A stretch of 64,000 nt of DNA from Takakia lepidozioides (lineage: Eukaryota; Streptophyta; Takakiopsida; Takakiales; Takakiaceae). The position numbers and the translations under genes were made by a program. The stretch spans positions 17,854,001 to 17,918,000 of the forward strand of contig CM060734.1 of NCBI GenBank assembly GCA_030704615.1. Direction: 5' to 3'. Under the pieces are notes generated by a model. That model did no database searches, was not told where the DNA came from, and worked only from the letters and a program-made list of their open reading frames with translations. Positions 46,991-57,529 of the stretch are shown piece by piece. How positions within the stretch are numbered: position 1 is the first letter of the stretch; each line of letters opens with the position of its first letter.

Positions 46991-47318
46991 TGACTGTAGA
47001 TCCAACATCTGGTTCCCAATTGTCCTCAGTGACTGCAACCTTGGGTACACCAGGCTTGGAGGTAGGAGACGAATCCTTTGGTTGCTAGATAGCAACCTCT
47101 TGGGCCTTGTCCGCCCAATCTGACTGTGGCGTAGCCTCCACTTGCTCCGCCATAGCCACCTTGAGAACATCCTCCGCGCAAGAAACATCCTCAACCTCTT
47201 CAAAAACCTTGGTCACCTTGGCCTCCAACTGATCCTCAGTCCATGGCTCTCCCCACTCCTCATACTGCTGCTTGAGAGATCCAATGACTCTCTCTTTGCG
47301 CATCTCATCCCACATCTG
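46991..47318 (-). pseudogene. Acidic linker between methyltransferase and RT
   Basis: This is in frame with both neighbours: MRKERVIGSLKQQYEEWGEP, then LEAKVTKVFEEVEDV, rich in Glu with predicted helical character. A TAG at about 47085 and a TGA at about 47319 interrupt it. It has no recognised domain and probably tethers methyltransferase and RT in the polyprotein. Confidence 0.6.
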
Positions 47319-48425
47319 TCATGGGTGTTTGCAACCCATGATCCTGTGCTCGCCCCCACTCACTGCCTCAACCGTCCCGGTTGGCAAGGAGGATGCACCA
47401 TCCAATGGGAGTACAGAAGTAGCAATCAATGCTTGCAATCTCCGTTGCTCAGCCATGCACAAGCCAATTATCCATGTCAAGCAATTTAGATCTATTGCTT
47501 GACCCAACACTTGGCGGTGTGATGCCTCTGACAGAGCTGGCATATCTGTAGTACCGGTGGCAAATCCCATTGCCCACTCTCGCTCATCCGCATTGGGCTC
47601 CATCAATTGTTGTAGCACACTGTCCCAAATCAATCCAGGACCATTGTCTCGAAAAGCATGAGACGAGGGAAAACTCATGAGCGTAGGCAAAGCCGAACGT
47701 GGCTGCCCCACTCGATTGACCCCTGCTAGAGGTGGACGGTCATCATGTCGCACCCTCTGTGGTTGTCTCCCTTGGTCCAAAATGCCCTCAACCGTGAGAT
47801 TGGGTGGCCGATGAATGGAATAATATGCTCTCTTGAGCAGCTCTGGTGGTGCAAGATTGGTCCACCACAATCGAGGTCGATGCGCGCGTGATCCCACCGC
47901 TGCCTCATCCAATAGCACCGCCGATCCAATCCAAGACCGCACCTGATGCACACTGGCCATAACCCTGGCCCGAGAATCCCCCATAAGAGGAACATTCTCC
48001 AAGATATAGCCTAGAGGTTGCACTTGCCTCGTCTGCAAGTCCCGCAACACTCGCAACATCTCCCAAAACAAATGCGTTCGTGCATCATGCAAGCCATTCC
48101 CATGACCTGCGGGAGAGTGTCCTTGGCAAGGCCATTCGGTTATCACCAAGTCAATGGAACCATGTCGCTGCAAATCATCCGCCCCCAGCAAGGTAATGTC
48201 TGCTGGCAAGGCCTTTTGATACCCTTGAACTGCTGAGAGAGGCAACAACTCAGGATACCGGTGTGTGAGCAAGGCAATGTGGCGCATAAAAATACGCCGA
48301 GCAATCTCATCCTTCTCCACATATAAATACTTGCGTACTTTAATCCCTGCTTGCAACACTCCTGCAAGCCCTCTGCTCATGCCTCCAAACATATCTAGCA
48401 AACAAATCCCTGAGTCAGGTGGTTG
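47319..48425 (-). pseudogene. C5 cytosine DNA methyltransferase domain of the gypsy polyprotein
   Basis: C5 methyltransferases transfer methyl from S-adenosylmethionine to cytosine. Motifs appear in canonical, non-permuted order, numbered from MLDMFGG: motif I LDMFGGMSRGL (2-12), motif II acidic VEKD (28-31), motif IV EWPCQGHS with the catalytic Cys (89-96), motif VI YILENV (132-137), motif VIII AHRPRLWW (173-180). After a roughly 100-residue target-recognition stretch come motif IX/X elements REWAMGF and RQVLGQAIDLN. The order and the AHRxRxxW-N-L block resemble DNMT3 rather than the permuted DRM layout. This domain has no internal stop, only a TGA at each boundary (48424-48426 and 47319-47321). 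It is in frame with protease and RT, so it is a true polyprotein part, not a separate insertion. Confidence 0.9.
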
Positions 48426-49736
48426 TCAGGTAATGGGCACTGTGTCCAAAAGAGCTAACTCAGGAGGTCCAGGTGATGTCACTGAACTCCCCTCATTCAC
48501 CAATGGAAAGGCCTCCCGCCATGCTTGGTGCACACACTCGTCTGCTACTCGATGCAAATTCCCAACCGTACCCCACAGTGGAATATGCACAGGCACATGA
48601 GGAAGCAAATCAGCCTTGTATGCCAATTGTTTGTCCTCATCAGGTGATGGCCTATCATCTGCATGGCTATTGCCCTCCAAAAGCTCACCACCCCAAGTCA
48701 CCACCCCTGAGAATGCAGCCAATGTGGGCATCATGTTCCTATGATCCACCGCTACATTCCCAATAAACCGCACTGGGAGCAGTACACGTCGGCCATCTCC
48801 TGCCTGCCATTCCGGCCTGTAGGATGTCGTTTCCTCCCAAAAGTCCAAAGTAAAGCCCATGGGGTATAACACGGCCCCACCAACAAGCACATCATAAGAC
48901 TTCACGTCCGTAACAATGGCTTTAGCTCTCATGACTGAGCCGTCTGTAGGATGGTCCGGCTGCAATCGAATGAAGAGCTCATGGAGTATAATCCCTCGTG
49001 TCTTCTCTGAACTGCCCAAAGATGTTTGAATTTGGAAAGGACAATGCTCCAAATCCGCCTCTGTAAGGCCTAAGCCTGCAATTGCTGCTCTTCCCAACAT
49101 CAATGGCTGTGCTCCCGAGTCCAACAAGACCCGCAGTGGCCTATACCTCTTCCCGGCTAGGCCACCCAACTGAAACACACCATCCTGATTGTTCACCAGG
49201 ACTACCCCAGGAGTCACCATACTACGCTCAATGGCTGGTCTAGCTGACAACTCCTGCAACCTTGCAGCTGCCGCTTGCCATGGTGCAGCTGTGGCTGTCT
49301 TCACCCTTGAGTCCATGACATCCATACACTGCACATTATCCGCTATCCCTGCAGATAGTACCGATGCATCACCACTCTCACAGAGTCTAGCTGCTAGTCT
49401 AAACACATCAGCTGGCCGAATCCCCGACATTGCAATGGTCATCGCAGAAAACAATGGAGCTTGGCAAACCGCCGTAGCCGCCCCCAACAATGTACTGGCT
49501 GCACCCTGCTTTGCAGCACCACCCACTGGCATTTCCCGAGCCACACCAACTCTCTCCACTGGTATTCGTGGCTCTACCTCTGACACACTTGGGTAAGCGG
49601 GTACCATCGATGGCGTAGTTGGCACTGTCTCAGCCAATGTGAAAGACTGTGGAAGCCTTGTCTGTCGACTTGCTTCCCTTTTTTGTGGATCAAAATCCAC
49701 ATCTGCTCCTCTTGGCTGAGGAGCACGCGTTGCTGC
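48426..49736 (-). pseudogene. Gypsy aspartic protease region
   Basis: Retroviral-type protease core: RPLRVLLDSGAQPLMLGRAA, with the catalytic D-S-G, about 190 residues into this segment, then FQIQTSLG and YDVLVGGAVLYPMGFTLDFW. The N-terminal 180 residues are Ala/Pro-rich and probably join Gag to protease. It is in the same frame as Gag upstream (one TGA at 49737-49739 between them) and methyltransferase downstream. The downstream part is longer than a plain protease and includes a Cys-poor spacer of unknown role. Confidence 0.85.
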
Positions 49737-51200
49737 TCAAGTGACAGCAGCTGCAGAGTCCACATGCAATAGTCCAGCAAGTGCGGCTCCACACATGAAG
49801 CCCATACCAATCTGGTCTTCCCTAGGCATAGGAGGTTGTGCAGGTGGGGCTTGAACCTCAGGCCTTGGAGCTGACGCCACATTAGTAGTGGCCATGGCAG
49901 CAAGACGTTGCTCTAGTTGGGCAAGCCTATCTACCATGCCTTGGTCATGACCTTGACCTTGACCTTGTGCTCGTTGGTTTTGGTTACGACCTCCACCGCG
50001 ACCTCTGTCTCCTCTACCTCTCTGGACTACATTGCCTCGTCCTCGGCCACCATTGTTCTCTTGGAACTGGCCTGGCCATAGCTCAGGATGCAAGTCATAA
50101 CAATGGGCCTCTTCATGCCCATACTTGCCACAATGCCCACACTGTAGTTGTGTAGGCTGTGCCTGTGCCGGCCCTTTGCCTCTCTTCGGGCAATCTCTCT
50201 TAACATGGGGTCCTCCACAATCCCAACATGTCACACCCGACTGTTGTTGGCCTGAGAATGAAGGAAGTGACCTCTGCAATTGAGATCCTCTCTGTCCTTC
50301 CCTGGGCTTCGCCTGAGCCCCCTTGTTGCCTTGAGCACGTTGGGGTAGTGGTTGTTGTTGGCTAGGAGCCCCACTTCGTTGTGTCTCCTTACCAAACCCC
50401 ACCATGACCACTCGCTCCTCCACCATATTGAGCTCTATCCACTCTGCCAACAAAAACACGTTTGTTAAGGTGGGTTGGTCTACTTGTAGGAGAGTTGCAT
50501 CCCGCACCCTTCTCCTTAGCTCCTTGTCCAATATCCCATACCAAAATTGGACTGCTTGAGCTTCCGTAACCCTTTGGGTTACATTTATCAATCGCCTCAT
50601 GTGCGTATAAGCCTCCCTCAAACTCTCAGTAGGCTTGCGCTGGAACTCTTGCAAGCTCCGCAATTTCTCCGTCCTTATCCCCTGATAGTTTCTCCTCAAC
50701 TCCTCGAAGAACTCCGCAACTGGGTTAAAGGCAGGCACGGGTGCTGGTGCTGCAGCAGGAGCTTGAGTGGATTTCCCAGCTCCATCTTTACTTGTCCCAC
50801 TACTAGTGTTTGCAGTTGGGGATGTTGGTGTAGCTGCTGGCCTTGAAGGTGCTGAAACAACCCCTTCCACGCCATAAAAGGCGTAAATAGTTGTGGATTG
50901 CGCATCTGCTGCAAATCACACCAACTATCAAACTCCTGTATGAAATCATCAAGCTCGATGGTGCCCACAGCTCCCGAGTACCAACGTGGTCCCTTGGTAG
51001 CTCCATACATTTCCTCAATCGTATCCCACAACAATGGAACGGAAATGGCTTGCACCCTCGGCGAGAATCCTCCTAACTCTGAGTCTGAACCTTCCAGAAG
51101 ACACTGAAGGTGAAGGTGGCCTAAACCGTATACCTCGTGTTGTATACCCACTAGTATCGCTAGTGCTCGTACCGGCACTCTCATCAGCAACTGGTGGCAC
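49737..51200 (-). pseudogene. Gypsy Gag with two CCHC zinc knuckles
   Basis: The capsid region includes WDTIEEMYGATKGPRWYSGA, then ELDDFIQEFDSWCDLQ and RNPQLFTPF. After a one-base frameshift near 50880 comes a Retrotrans_gag-like segment: FFEELRRNYQGIRTEKLRSL, then QFWYGILDKELRRRVRDATL. Two knuckles follow, CWDCGGPHVKRDC (one residue short of the usual C-x2-C-x4-H-x4-C) and CGHCGKYGHEEAHC. An Arg/Gly-rich RGRGDRGRGGGRNQNQR tract completes a nucleocapsid-like RNA-binding end. The terminal TGA is in frame with the protease. Confidence 0.85.
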
Positions 51201-51589
51201 CTCCGTGATGAAAACTCACACTCAAACCGGCTATCAGCTTGTCTCTAATCCCTGGGGGGTGCACTCTTTATAAAATGTCCGTATCACGTGCGTTCGCCGC
51301 CTAAAGAAAAACCCCCTATATACGGGTCCTTGGATCATTTATACCCCCTCTGTACATACATTTTGAAGATTATAAAACCCCCTCCTGTAAATATATAGAA
51401 ATTTTTAATTTTTAAAAAGTACCGCCTTCTGTATGTATATTTTCTTTTTCAATAATTAAAAAATACCCTCAAATATGTATATGTATGTTTTTATATTATA
51501 TCAAGTTTATTCATTTAAAAATAGAATAAAATCTAATAAATTAGTTTAAAAAAATCTGTTTGCTCTCGATAAAACTTGCTGTGGAATCT

Positions 51590-51760
51590 CACTTTATACA
51601 ATAATCAGATGCAGAGAGGAAAGAGACATTGTCAATGCCCGATGTGCAAGAGGCCTGAAGAAAGTTTCTACTTTCTGATATACAGTCCTGGGTATTTTCA
51701 TCAGAGAGTGACCCTCTTGAAGACCATCAAGACCTAGTCACTGCACCTCTGTTCATCAAC
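51590..51760 (+). pseudogene. LINE 3'-end scrap inside the TIR transposon
   Basis: TGTCAATGCCCGATGTGCAAGAGGCCTGAAGAAAG...TACAGTCCTGGGTATTTTCATCAGAGAG parallels the LINE zinc-finger end at 41880-41960. A sister piece lies at 55615-55720. 51300-51590 is AT-rich with ACCCCCT repeats and no gene. 51770-52090 shows nothing recognised. Confidence 0.65.
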
Positions 51761-52094
51761 TAGGACAGTTTATGAACTTGTTCTACAGTTTCAACCTTCG
51801 CAAGGTCCAATTATGTTCAAAACCTACTGTTGAGAATTCCTCTCCAAAAAGAGATTTCGTGCGCCTTTGCTGCCACTGTTGGAGTCCAACCTGACTCGCA
51901 GCTGACAGAGTTCAATACATTCAATTAGGTGACAAGCATTTCATTTCACCAATACTTCCCACAAGAACAAACGCCATTTTGGAAGTGGTGAAAGCGGTTT
52001 GCATCCCGTACAGCAATCTCTTGCTTAGCTATCTTTGAGATGAATTTGGTGGCTGTGTGGCAATCACCACACATCCGAAGATTCCTGATGATCC

Positions 52095-53022
52095 TCAAAG
52101 ACATCCCAGAGGGTGTGTTGATAAGCCCAAAAACAATGGCGAGCTTCTCATTGTGGTGTCAAAGAGACGATTTTTTAAGCTCTTCCGCAACATCATGCAA
52201 TGCAAAGCGGGCTTCACCCCTTCGCACATCATTTGCTCATAGGTCTCCAAAGCCTCCATCCCGCGCCCTTGCTGTGCATATCCTGCAATCATCGCACTCC
52301 ACAACAGCACATCTCGTTCAGCCATACTGTTGAACACTCCCTTCATACATGTCCACGAGGGTATTGTTCAGAATGCCATTTGATACAATTGCAAATCTGA
52401 CAATGTCGCCATGGACCTCTTTGCCCTTTTCCAAAGCTGACAGGCTTGCACACACATTGCAAATGTACACAAACGTGATGTGGTCGGGCTTCACCTCTTC
52501 CCCCATCTTTTGATCATAGGTCTCCAAAGCCTCCATACCACGTCGTTGTTGTGCATACCCTGCAAGCACCGCACTCCACGACACGACACCTCGTTCAGCC
52601 ATGGAAACTCCCTTCCCATCCTTAATGCACCCACATTTGGCATACATGTCCACCAGGGGAGTGTTCAGAATGACATCTGGTACAATTCCAGCTTTGACAA
52701 TGTCACCATGGACCTCTTTCCCTTTTTCCAGAGCTCGCAGGCTTGGACACGCATTGCATCCTGCCAACATTATATTCCACGTGATCAAAGATCGTTGAGG
52801 CATTCTGTTGAACACTTGGTGAACATTAATGATGCTCCCGCACATAACATACATGTTGACAAGGGTGTTGAGTAGAAAAACATTGTGGACTCCCTCTCTT
52901 GATCCTCTTTCAGAAGCTGTGGTCATGGTTGAGGTGCCTGATTTTATCAACTGTGCCGCTGCAGCTGCTGCCTTTAGTTGACCATCTACCCATGCAGGTT
53001 TCTTGTAGCTACTGACCCCCAC
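52095..53022 (-). pseudogene. PPR fragments (transposon cargo), piece 1
   Basis: The minus strand reads NTLVNMYVMCGSIINVHQVF, then RSLITWNIMLAGCNACPSLR, then VHGDIVKAGIVPDVILNTPL, then EALETYDQKMGEEVKPDHIT. These are several PLS repeats, with indels that merge or delete units. There is a further piece at 52095-52346. This is PPR coding debris without a start or C-terminal domain. Repeat junctions differ from a normal 35/36/31-residue PLS order, indicating internal recombination. Confidence 0.85.
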
Positions 53023-53216
53023 ATGGAATCAAGGTAATCTGGAGCTTGAAGTCCAGCCCTCTTGGATGAATTTGGACCCACACTCTATCCATGCTCATTC
53101 AGGGAAAAATAGGGAAAAACTTTGATAATAGGGAAAAACAGGCTGAAATGTGTTGAAGAAAGTACCTTCATTAGCAGCGTCTTGTTCTATCAAATGCACT
53201 GCTGCCGCTGCTGTTT

Positions 53217-53940
53217 CTAGTTGACTATGTACCCACGCAGCTTTCTTGTAGCTATTGATCCGCAGGGAATCAGAAGTAATCTTGTGTTTAAAATCGACCT
53301 CTTGGATGAATCGTGTTCCTCGACACCACCTCGTTCAGCCATAGTGTTGAACACTCCCTCCGCATCCTCAATGCTCCCACAATGGCATACATGTCCACAA
53401 GGGTATTGTTCATAATCACATCCGGTACAATTCCAGCTTTGGTGATGCAACCATGCACCTCTTTGCCCTTTTCCATGGCTGCAGGCTTGCACACGCACTG
53501 CAAAGCACACAAACATGATGTGGTCGAGCTTCACCATTTCCCCCATCATCTACTTTCAGGTCTCCAAAGCCCCATCTCGCGCTCCTGCTCTGCACACCCT
53601 GCAAGCATCGCATTCCACGACACCACATCTCATTCAGCCATAGTGTTGAATACTCCCTTGGCATCCTCAATGCTCCCACATTTGGCATATATGGCCACCA
53701 AAGCAATGTTCAGGATGACATCTGGTACAATTACAGATTTGATGATGTCACCAGGGATCTCTTTGCCCTTTTCCAGGGCTGCCAGACGCACTGCAAACGC
53801 ACACAAACGTTATGTGGGCGGTTTCACCCCTTCCCCCATTATTTGCTCATAGGTCTCCAAAGCCTCCATCCCGCACCCCTGCTGTGCATACCCTGCAGAC
53901 ATCACAATCCACGACACCACATCTCGTTCAGCCATAGTGT
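53217..53940 (-). pseudogene. PPR fragments (transposon cargo), piece 2
   Basis: Two more PPR segments from the same subfamily (CSHGKGQRGA, DYEQYPCGHVCHCGSIEDAE in shifted frames; KVDDGGNGEARPHH). Frames change about every 100-150 bases, so decay is advanced. 53940-54170 has no recognisable feature. Confidence 0.7.
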
Positions 53941-54171
53941 TCAGAATGACAGGTAATCTGATAGGCATTCACCTTTTTGCATTCACTTTTTTGCCTCGGT
54001 TGTCCCACCATTGACTGGGGTCAGAAAAGTATTCATTCCACAGCTTCTCCTCATCTCTGTTACCTCTTTTAGGATACTTTCATGTTGTCAGTTGGGAGTA
54101 TCATGTCAAAGTCACTCCAAACTATCAAAGATTCACTCAACCAGCTAACTTGCAGAATTCAATATGGATAT

Positions 54172-54669
54172 TTAGGGCCGATTCTGATAAGAGGGAAAAA
54201 CAGGGTGAAATGTGTTGAAGAAGGTGCCTTCATTAGCAACGCTTGATTTTATCAATTGTGCCGCTGCTGCTGCAGCTTCCACTTGACCATCTATCCATGC
54301 AGGTTTTTTGTAGGTAATCATAGGTAATCTGGAAAACGGCTCCTGGCAAATCACCTTCATCTTCCCAAACAATCTTCTCAGCTCAGCATGGATTTCCTTA
54401 ATTCTGGGATGCAACTTGTCATCTACAATGAAGGTGTGCACCTTGTTGCAAACCTCAATGCAGCAGCGACCTGGCTCCTTTTCAACCCCTCTGACCTTCA
54501 TCATTCTTCTCACCTTTACAGTATCAACCCACATGCCAGCTACAGCATAGATGTTTGATAGTAACATAAGTCGCGGCATCCTGTTCATTCCACTTGAGGA
54601 TAGATGTTGCCGCACGTTCAGGTCCACTGCCTCATCCAGTTGTCCCGCACGTCCAAGAAGGTCCACCAT
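54172..54669 (-). pseudogene. PPR C-terminal E/E+ domain fragment (transposon cargo)
   Basis: MVDLLGRAGQLDEAVDL, then LLSNIYAVAGMWVDTVKVRR, then MMKVRGVEKEPGRCCIEVCN, then KVHTFIVDDKLHPRIKEIHA are the post-PPR E and E+ motifs that in editing factors precede a DYW deaminase. The DYW domain itself (HxE-x-CxxC) is absent. Frame is continuous over about 120 residues, the best-kept piece of cargo. This shows that the donor gene was an editing-type PPR. Confidence 0.88.
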
Positions 54670-55259
54670 GCAGCCAAAGTGCTATACTGCCGGAGTGACA
54701 CCATGATCTTGAATCAGGGAATCGAAGTAGCGTCTTCCTTCATTCAGAAGGCCAGTGTGGCTGCATGCAGAGAGAACACAAACTGCTCCAAGCCGTTCTT
54801 TTGCATTCCTTCAAATAGTTGCAGGACCTCCCTATGACAACCATGCTGTGCATATCCTGCGATCATTGCATTCCACGACACCACATCTCATTCAGCCACA
54901 TTGTCGAACACTCCATTTGCATCCTCCATGCACCCACATTTGGCATACATGTCCACCAGGGCAGTGTGTATGATCACATTTGGTACAATTCCAGCTCTGA
55001 CGATGTCGACATGCACCTCTTTGCCCTTTTCCAGGGCTGCCAGGCTTGCACACGCACTGCAAACGCACACAAACGTGATGTGGTCGGGCTTCACCCCGTC
55101 GCACATCATTTGCTCATAGGTCTCCAAAGCCTCCATCCCACGTCCCTGCTGTGCATACCCTGCAAGCACCGCACTCCACGACACCACACCTCGTTCAACC
55201 ATAGTGTCGAACACTCCCTTTGACTTTGTAAAAGAAGATAGGTCCCTTTGATGGGGCAT
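54670..55259 (-). pseudogene. PPR fragments (transposon cargo), piece 4
   Basis: Minus-strand repeats: GVVSWSAVLAGYAQQGRGME, then ALETYEQMMCDGVKPDHITF, then VHVDIVRAGIVPNVIIHTAL, then VDMYAKCGCMEDANGVFDNV. Close to pieces at 2.2-3.1 kb and 52 kb. Ends near 55250 against LINE/other sequence. Confidence 0.85.
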
Positions 55260-55289
55260 GGATTGAAGTGGTTTCGCAGTCCTACTTGT

Positions 55290-55720
55290 TGTTTCCTCCT
55301 CGCCATGTCCATCTTCTGCTTTGGGGCGGGGTCTAGGGTTGGCAAGGTTTTAGCAACCAGTGTCATGACTCTCTCTCTCCTCCTCTTTGTTCTGCCTAAT
55401 CTGGGTGCAGGGTCTATGGCCACAAGGCTATCATGAGTACTTTCTTCCTCACACACACCTCTCCATGTTCCGCCCCAACTGGGCACAGACTGGGTAAATG
55501 GCCACAATGCAATGGCAAACTTCGTATGAGTACATTTTTCTCTCTCTACTCTTGGCAATAGACTGAAATTGAAATGCAGGTCGGGGAGTGTACCTTTGAA
55601 CAAACAAACAGATGCAGAGATGAGAGGTAGCCTGTCAATGCCCGACGTGCGGGAAGCCTGAAGACTTAACATTTTCTGATACATTTCCGGTGTACACTCC
55701 CATCTGAGAGCGACCCTCTT
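55290..55720 (+). pseudogene. LINE 3'-end fragment (transposon cargo)
   Basis: TCTGGGTGCAGGGTCTATGGCCACAAGGCTA matches the end of the LINE fragment at 42220-42250 (GGGCGCAGGGTCATGGCCACAAGGCTA). 55615-55720 matches its zinc-finger region. The two pieces are rearranged relative to the intact order. No reading frame survives. Confidence 0.6.
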
Positions 55721-55749
55721 CACTTACATCAAGAACAGATCCTTGCACG

Positions 55750-56020
55750 GCAGTTCGCCAAGATGCACCCACATTTTGCAAACATGTCCACCAGGGTATT
55801 GTTTAGAATGACAGCTGGTACAATTCCAGCTCTGAAGATGTCGCCATGGACCTCTTTCCCCTTTTCCAGAGCTGCCAAGGTAGTGTTTAGAATGACATTT
55901 GGTACAATTCCAGCTTTGACGCTATCCCCATGCACCTTTTTGCCCTTCTCTAGGGCTGCTAGGCTTGCACGACGCCACATCTTGTTCAGCCATCTTCGCG
56001 GAAGGGAAGGCGAACGCGGG
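55750..56020 (-). pseudogene. PPR fragments (transposon cargo), piece 5
   Basis: Two overlapping half-repeats, GKEVHGDIFRAGIVPAVILN then TLVDMFAKCGCI, and GKKVHGDSVKAGIVPNVILN, are joined head to tail. The unit has been locally duplicated. 56020-56110 is a purine-rich low-complexity run. Confidence 0.75.
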
Positions 56021-56324
56021 AGAGGAGATAAGAGGAGGAGAGGGAAAAGAGAAAGCCGTGGGAGGGAAGAGGAGAAAGATCGCGGGGAGAGAGAAAAAAA
56101 AAAAACCAAACAAAATGAATTGATCCCGTGGTGCATCGCAGCATAATCGTCGTTCTTACCACTACACTACCCTTGAAAACTCAACAACCCCCTCCTGTAA
56201 TATTATATTTAAGGTGTTTTAAACCCCCCTTTGTATGTATAATGTTGTACATGGGAGGGTTTAAAATACCCCCTCCTGTGCACGCACGTGGCTGGTACAT
56301 TTAATGAGGAGTGCACCCCCCAGG

Positions 56325-56990
56325 CTCTAATCCCCCTTTCCACGAGGTAACCGGGTAGAGAACCTGTTGCAGCTTATGGTTTGGAATACTAGGTTCATAT
56401 TCTGAACCTGCATCTACACCTGCATCCACCGCCGGCACTCCTATGGTCTGCTGGTCATCAACCCAGCCTCACCATAAGAGAAACAATGATGGTCTGCTGG
56501 TCATTACCCCAGCCTCACCACCGACAGCACGCTCTAGGATTGGCCGGCCACAATATTTCCGGCACAACCACCTATAAAAGCAAGCGCCCAAACCAAACTA
56601 GCATGGCGCACAGTCAAGCATGCATGTGTGGGAGGAGGATCCAAACACAGGAAACTCAAACAACAACACATCCCACAACTTAAATCCATCGATCTCCTTG
56701 CGGCTTCAATAAACCTGCAAGATGGCCTAGTCTCTATCCAAACCAGCTCTGCCTCCGCTTACGGAAAAGCTTTGGCCTACAAGAATGATGGAAGACTATA
56801 GAGAATGGAAGCTAAAGCAATCTCTAAGCCCAGAATGCTCTCATCCCATTATTCCCCCTATCTTCACACTCACTCTTGCTCAAGCAAAAGATAAGACTAT
56901 CCTTAAAGAACCTCTCAAATAACTCTCAAGAACCCTCAAATTATTGCCATGAACTTCTGAAATCTGCCCTCAATCAGCCCCTAACATAGA
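56325..56990 (-). other. Continuation of the gypsy 5' leader region
   Basis: Past the duplicated CTCTAATC, the sequence that was joined to the Gag start at 51242 resumes (CCCCCTTTCCACGAGGTAACC...). A short direct repeat (ATGGTCTGCTGGTCAT(C/T)A(A/C)CCCAGCCTCACCA) lies at 56440-56525. No primer-binding site or LTR could be assigned. The far boundary with the next repeat block is not clear. Confidence 0.45.
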
Positions 56991-56999
56991 CCCACCGAG

Positions 57000-57470
57000 G
57001 TTCAAGAAGTTCGCAAACTCTAAACAATCCACCAAAAGGGCCTAGGCGCCCGCCAATTAGTGGCCTCCACGGTCTCCAACCAGCCCCCACAATGGCTCCA
57101 CAAGCCTGCCCAATATGGCCTCCAAGAGTCCTCCAAACAGCCCTTAAGAAGCTCCTCAAATCTGCCAAGTATTGGCCTCCAAGGACCTCCAATAGCCCTT
57201 AAGAAGCTCCTCAAATTTGCCAAGTATTTGCCCCCAAGGACCTCCAATAGTCCCCCAAAGAGCTCTTAGAAAACTCCATAAGCCTGCCCAATATGGGCAT
57301 CCAAGGACCTCCAATCGTCCTCCAAACAACCCCAAGCAGGCTCCACAAGCCTGCAAGATATTGGCTTCAATAGACCCCAAATAGTCCTCAAACAGGCCCC
57401 AATACCTGTAAGATATTGGCCTCAATAGATCCCAAATAGTCCTCAAAGCAGGCCCCAGAAGGCTCCAAAA
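57000..57470. repeat. Minisatellite 1, imperfect 56-64 bp units
   Basis: Units built from GACCTCCAATAG(C/T)CC...AAG(A/C)AG(G/C)CTCC(T/A)CAA(A/G)(T/C)(C/T)TGC(C/A)A(A/G)(A/T)T(A/T)(T/A)TGGC repeat seven or so times with variation. The apparent protein frames here are products of the repeat. Confidence 0.7.
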
Positions 57471-57529
57471 ATATCCATAGTCAGTCGATTTTTCATCCAT
57501 CACTGACCAAATTTCATCCCAAACCGCGA

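Larger units (their letters stand above)
43676..51250 (-). mobile_element. Ty3/gypsy retrotransposon carrying a DNA methyltransferase and a PHD finger
   Basis: The order on the minus strand is Gag with zinc knuckles, aspartic protease, C5 DNA methyltransferase, acidic linker, reverse transcriptase, RNase H, integrase and PHD finger. Gag through RNase H share one frame apart from a frameshift near 50880. Integrase is offset by one base near 45235. In-frame stops sit near 49738, 48426, 47319, 47085, 46515, 45513, 45281 and 43968. A polypurine-like GCTAGGGGGGCGA at about 43677-43690 precedes a possible LTR start (TGTGGCG). Matching LTRs could not be delimited. The 5' leader is interrupted by a TIR transposon at 51251-56324 and resumes at 56325. 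Confidence 0.9.
51251..56324. mobile_element. 5,074 bp TIR transposon loaded with PPR fragments, 8 bp TSD
   Basis: A 16 bp perfect terminal inverted repeat, CCTGGGGGGTGCACTC, starts at 51251, and its reverse complement ends at 56324. Weaker inverted matching extends to about 46 bp (AAATGT, CACGTGCGT). The target duplication CTCTAATC lies at 51243-51250 and 56325-56332. Its two sides join the gypsy leader, so the insertion is younger than the gypsy copy. Subterminal ACCCCCTCCTGTA-type repeats lie near both ends. It contains five or more PPR pieces and two LINE tails but no transposase, so it is non-autonomous. An 8 bp TSD suggests hAT, although the terminal bases are not classic. Confidence 0.85.

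Noticed and set aside
47319-48425. Methyltransferase as a separate host gene inserted into the retrotransposon
   Set aside because: It is in frame with protease and RT on both sides, has no introns, and has no breakpoints or duplications around it.
51248-56329. The 51.25-56.32 kb block as an LTR element with TG...CA ends
   Set aside because: Its ends are inverted, not direct, repeats, and the clean duplication is 8 bp, which does not fit LTR integration.
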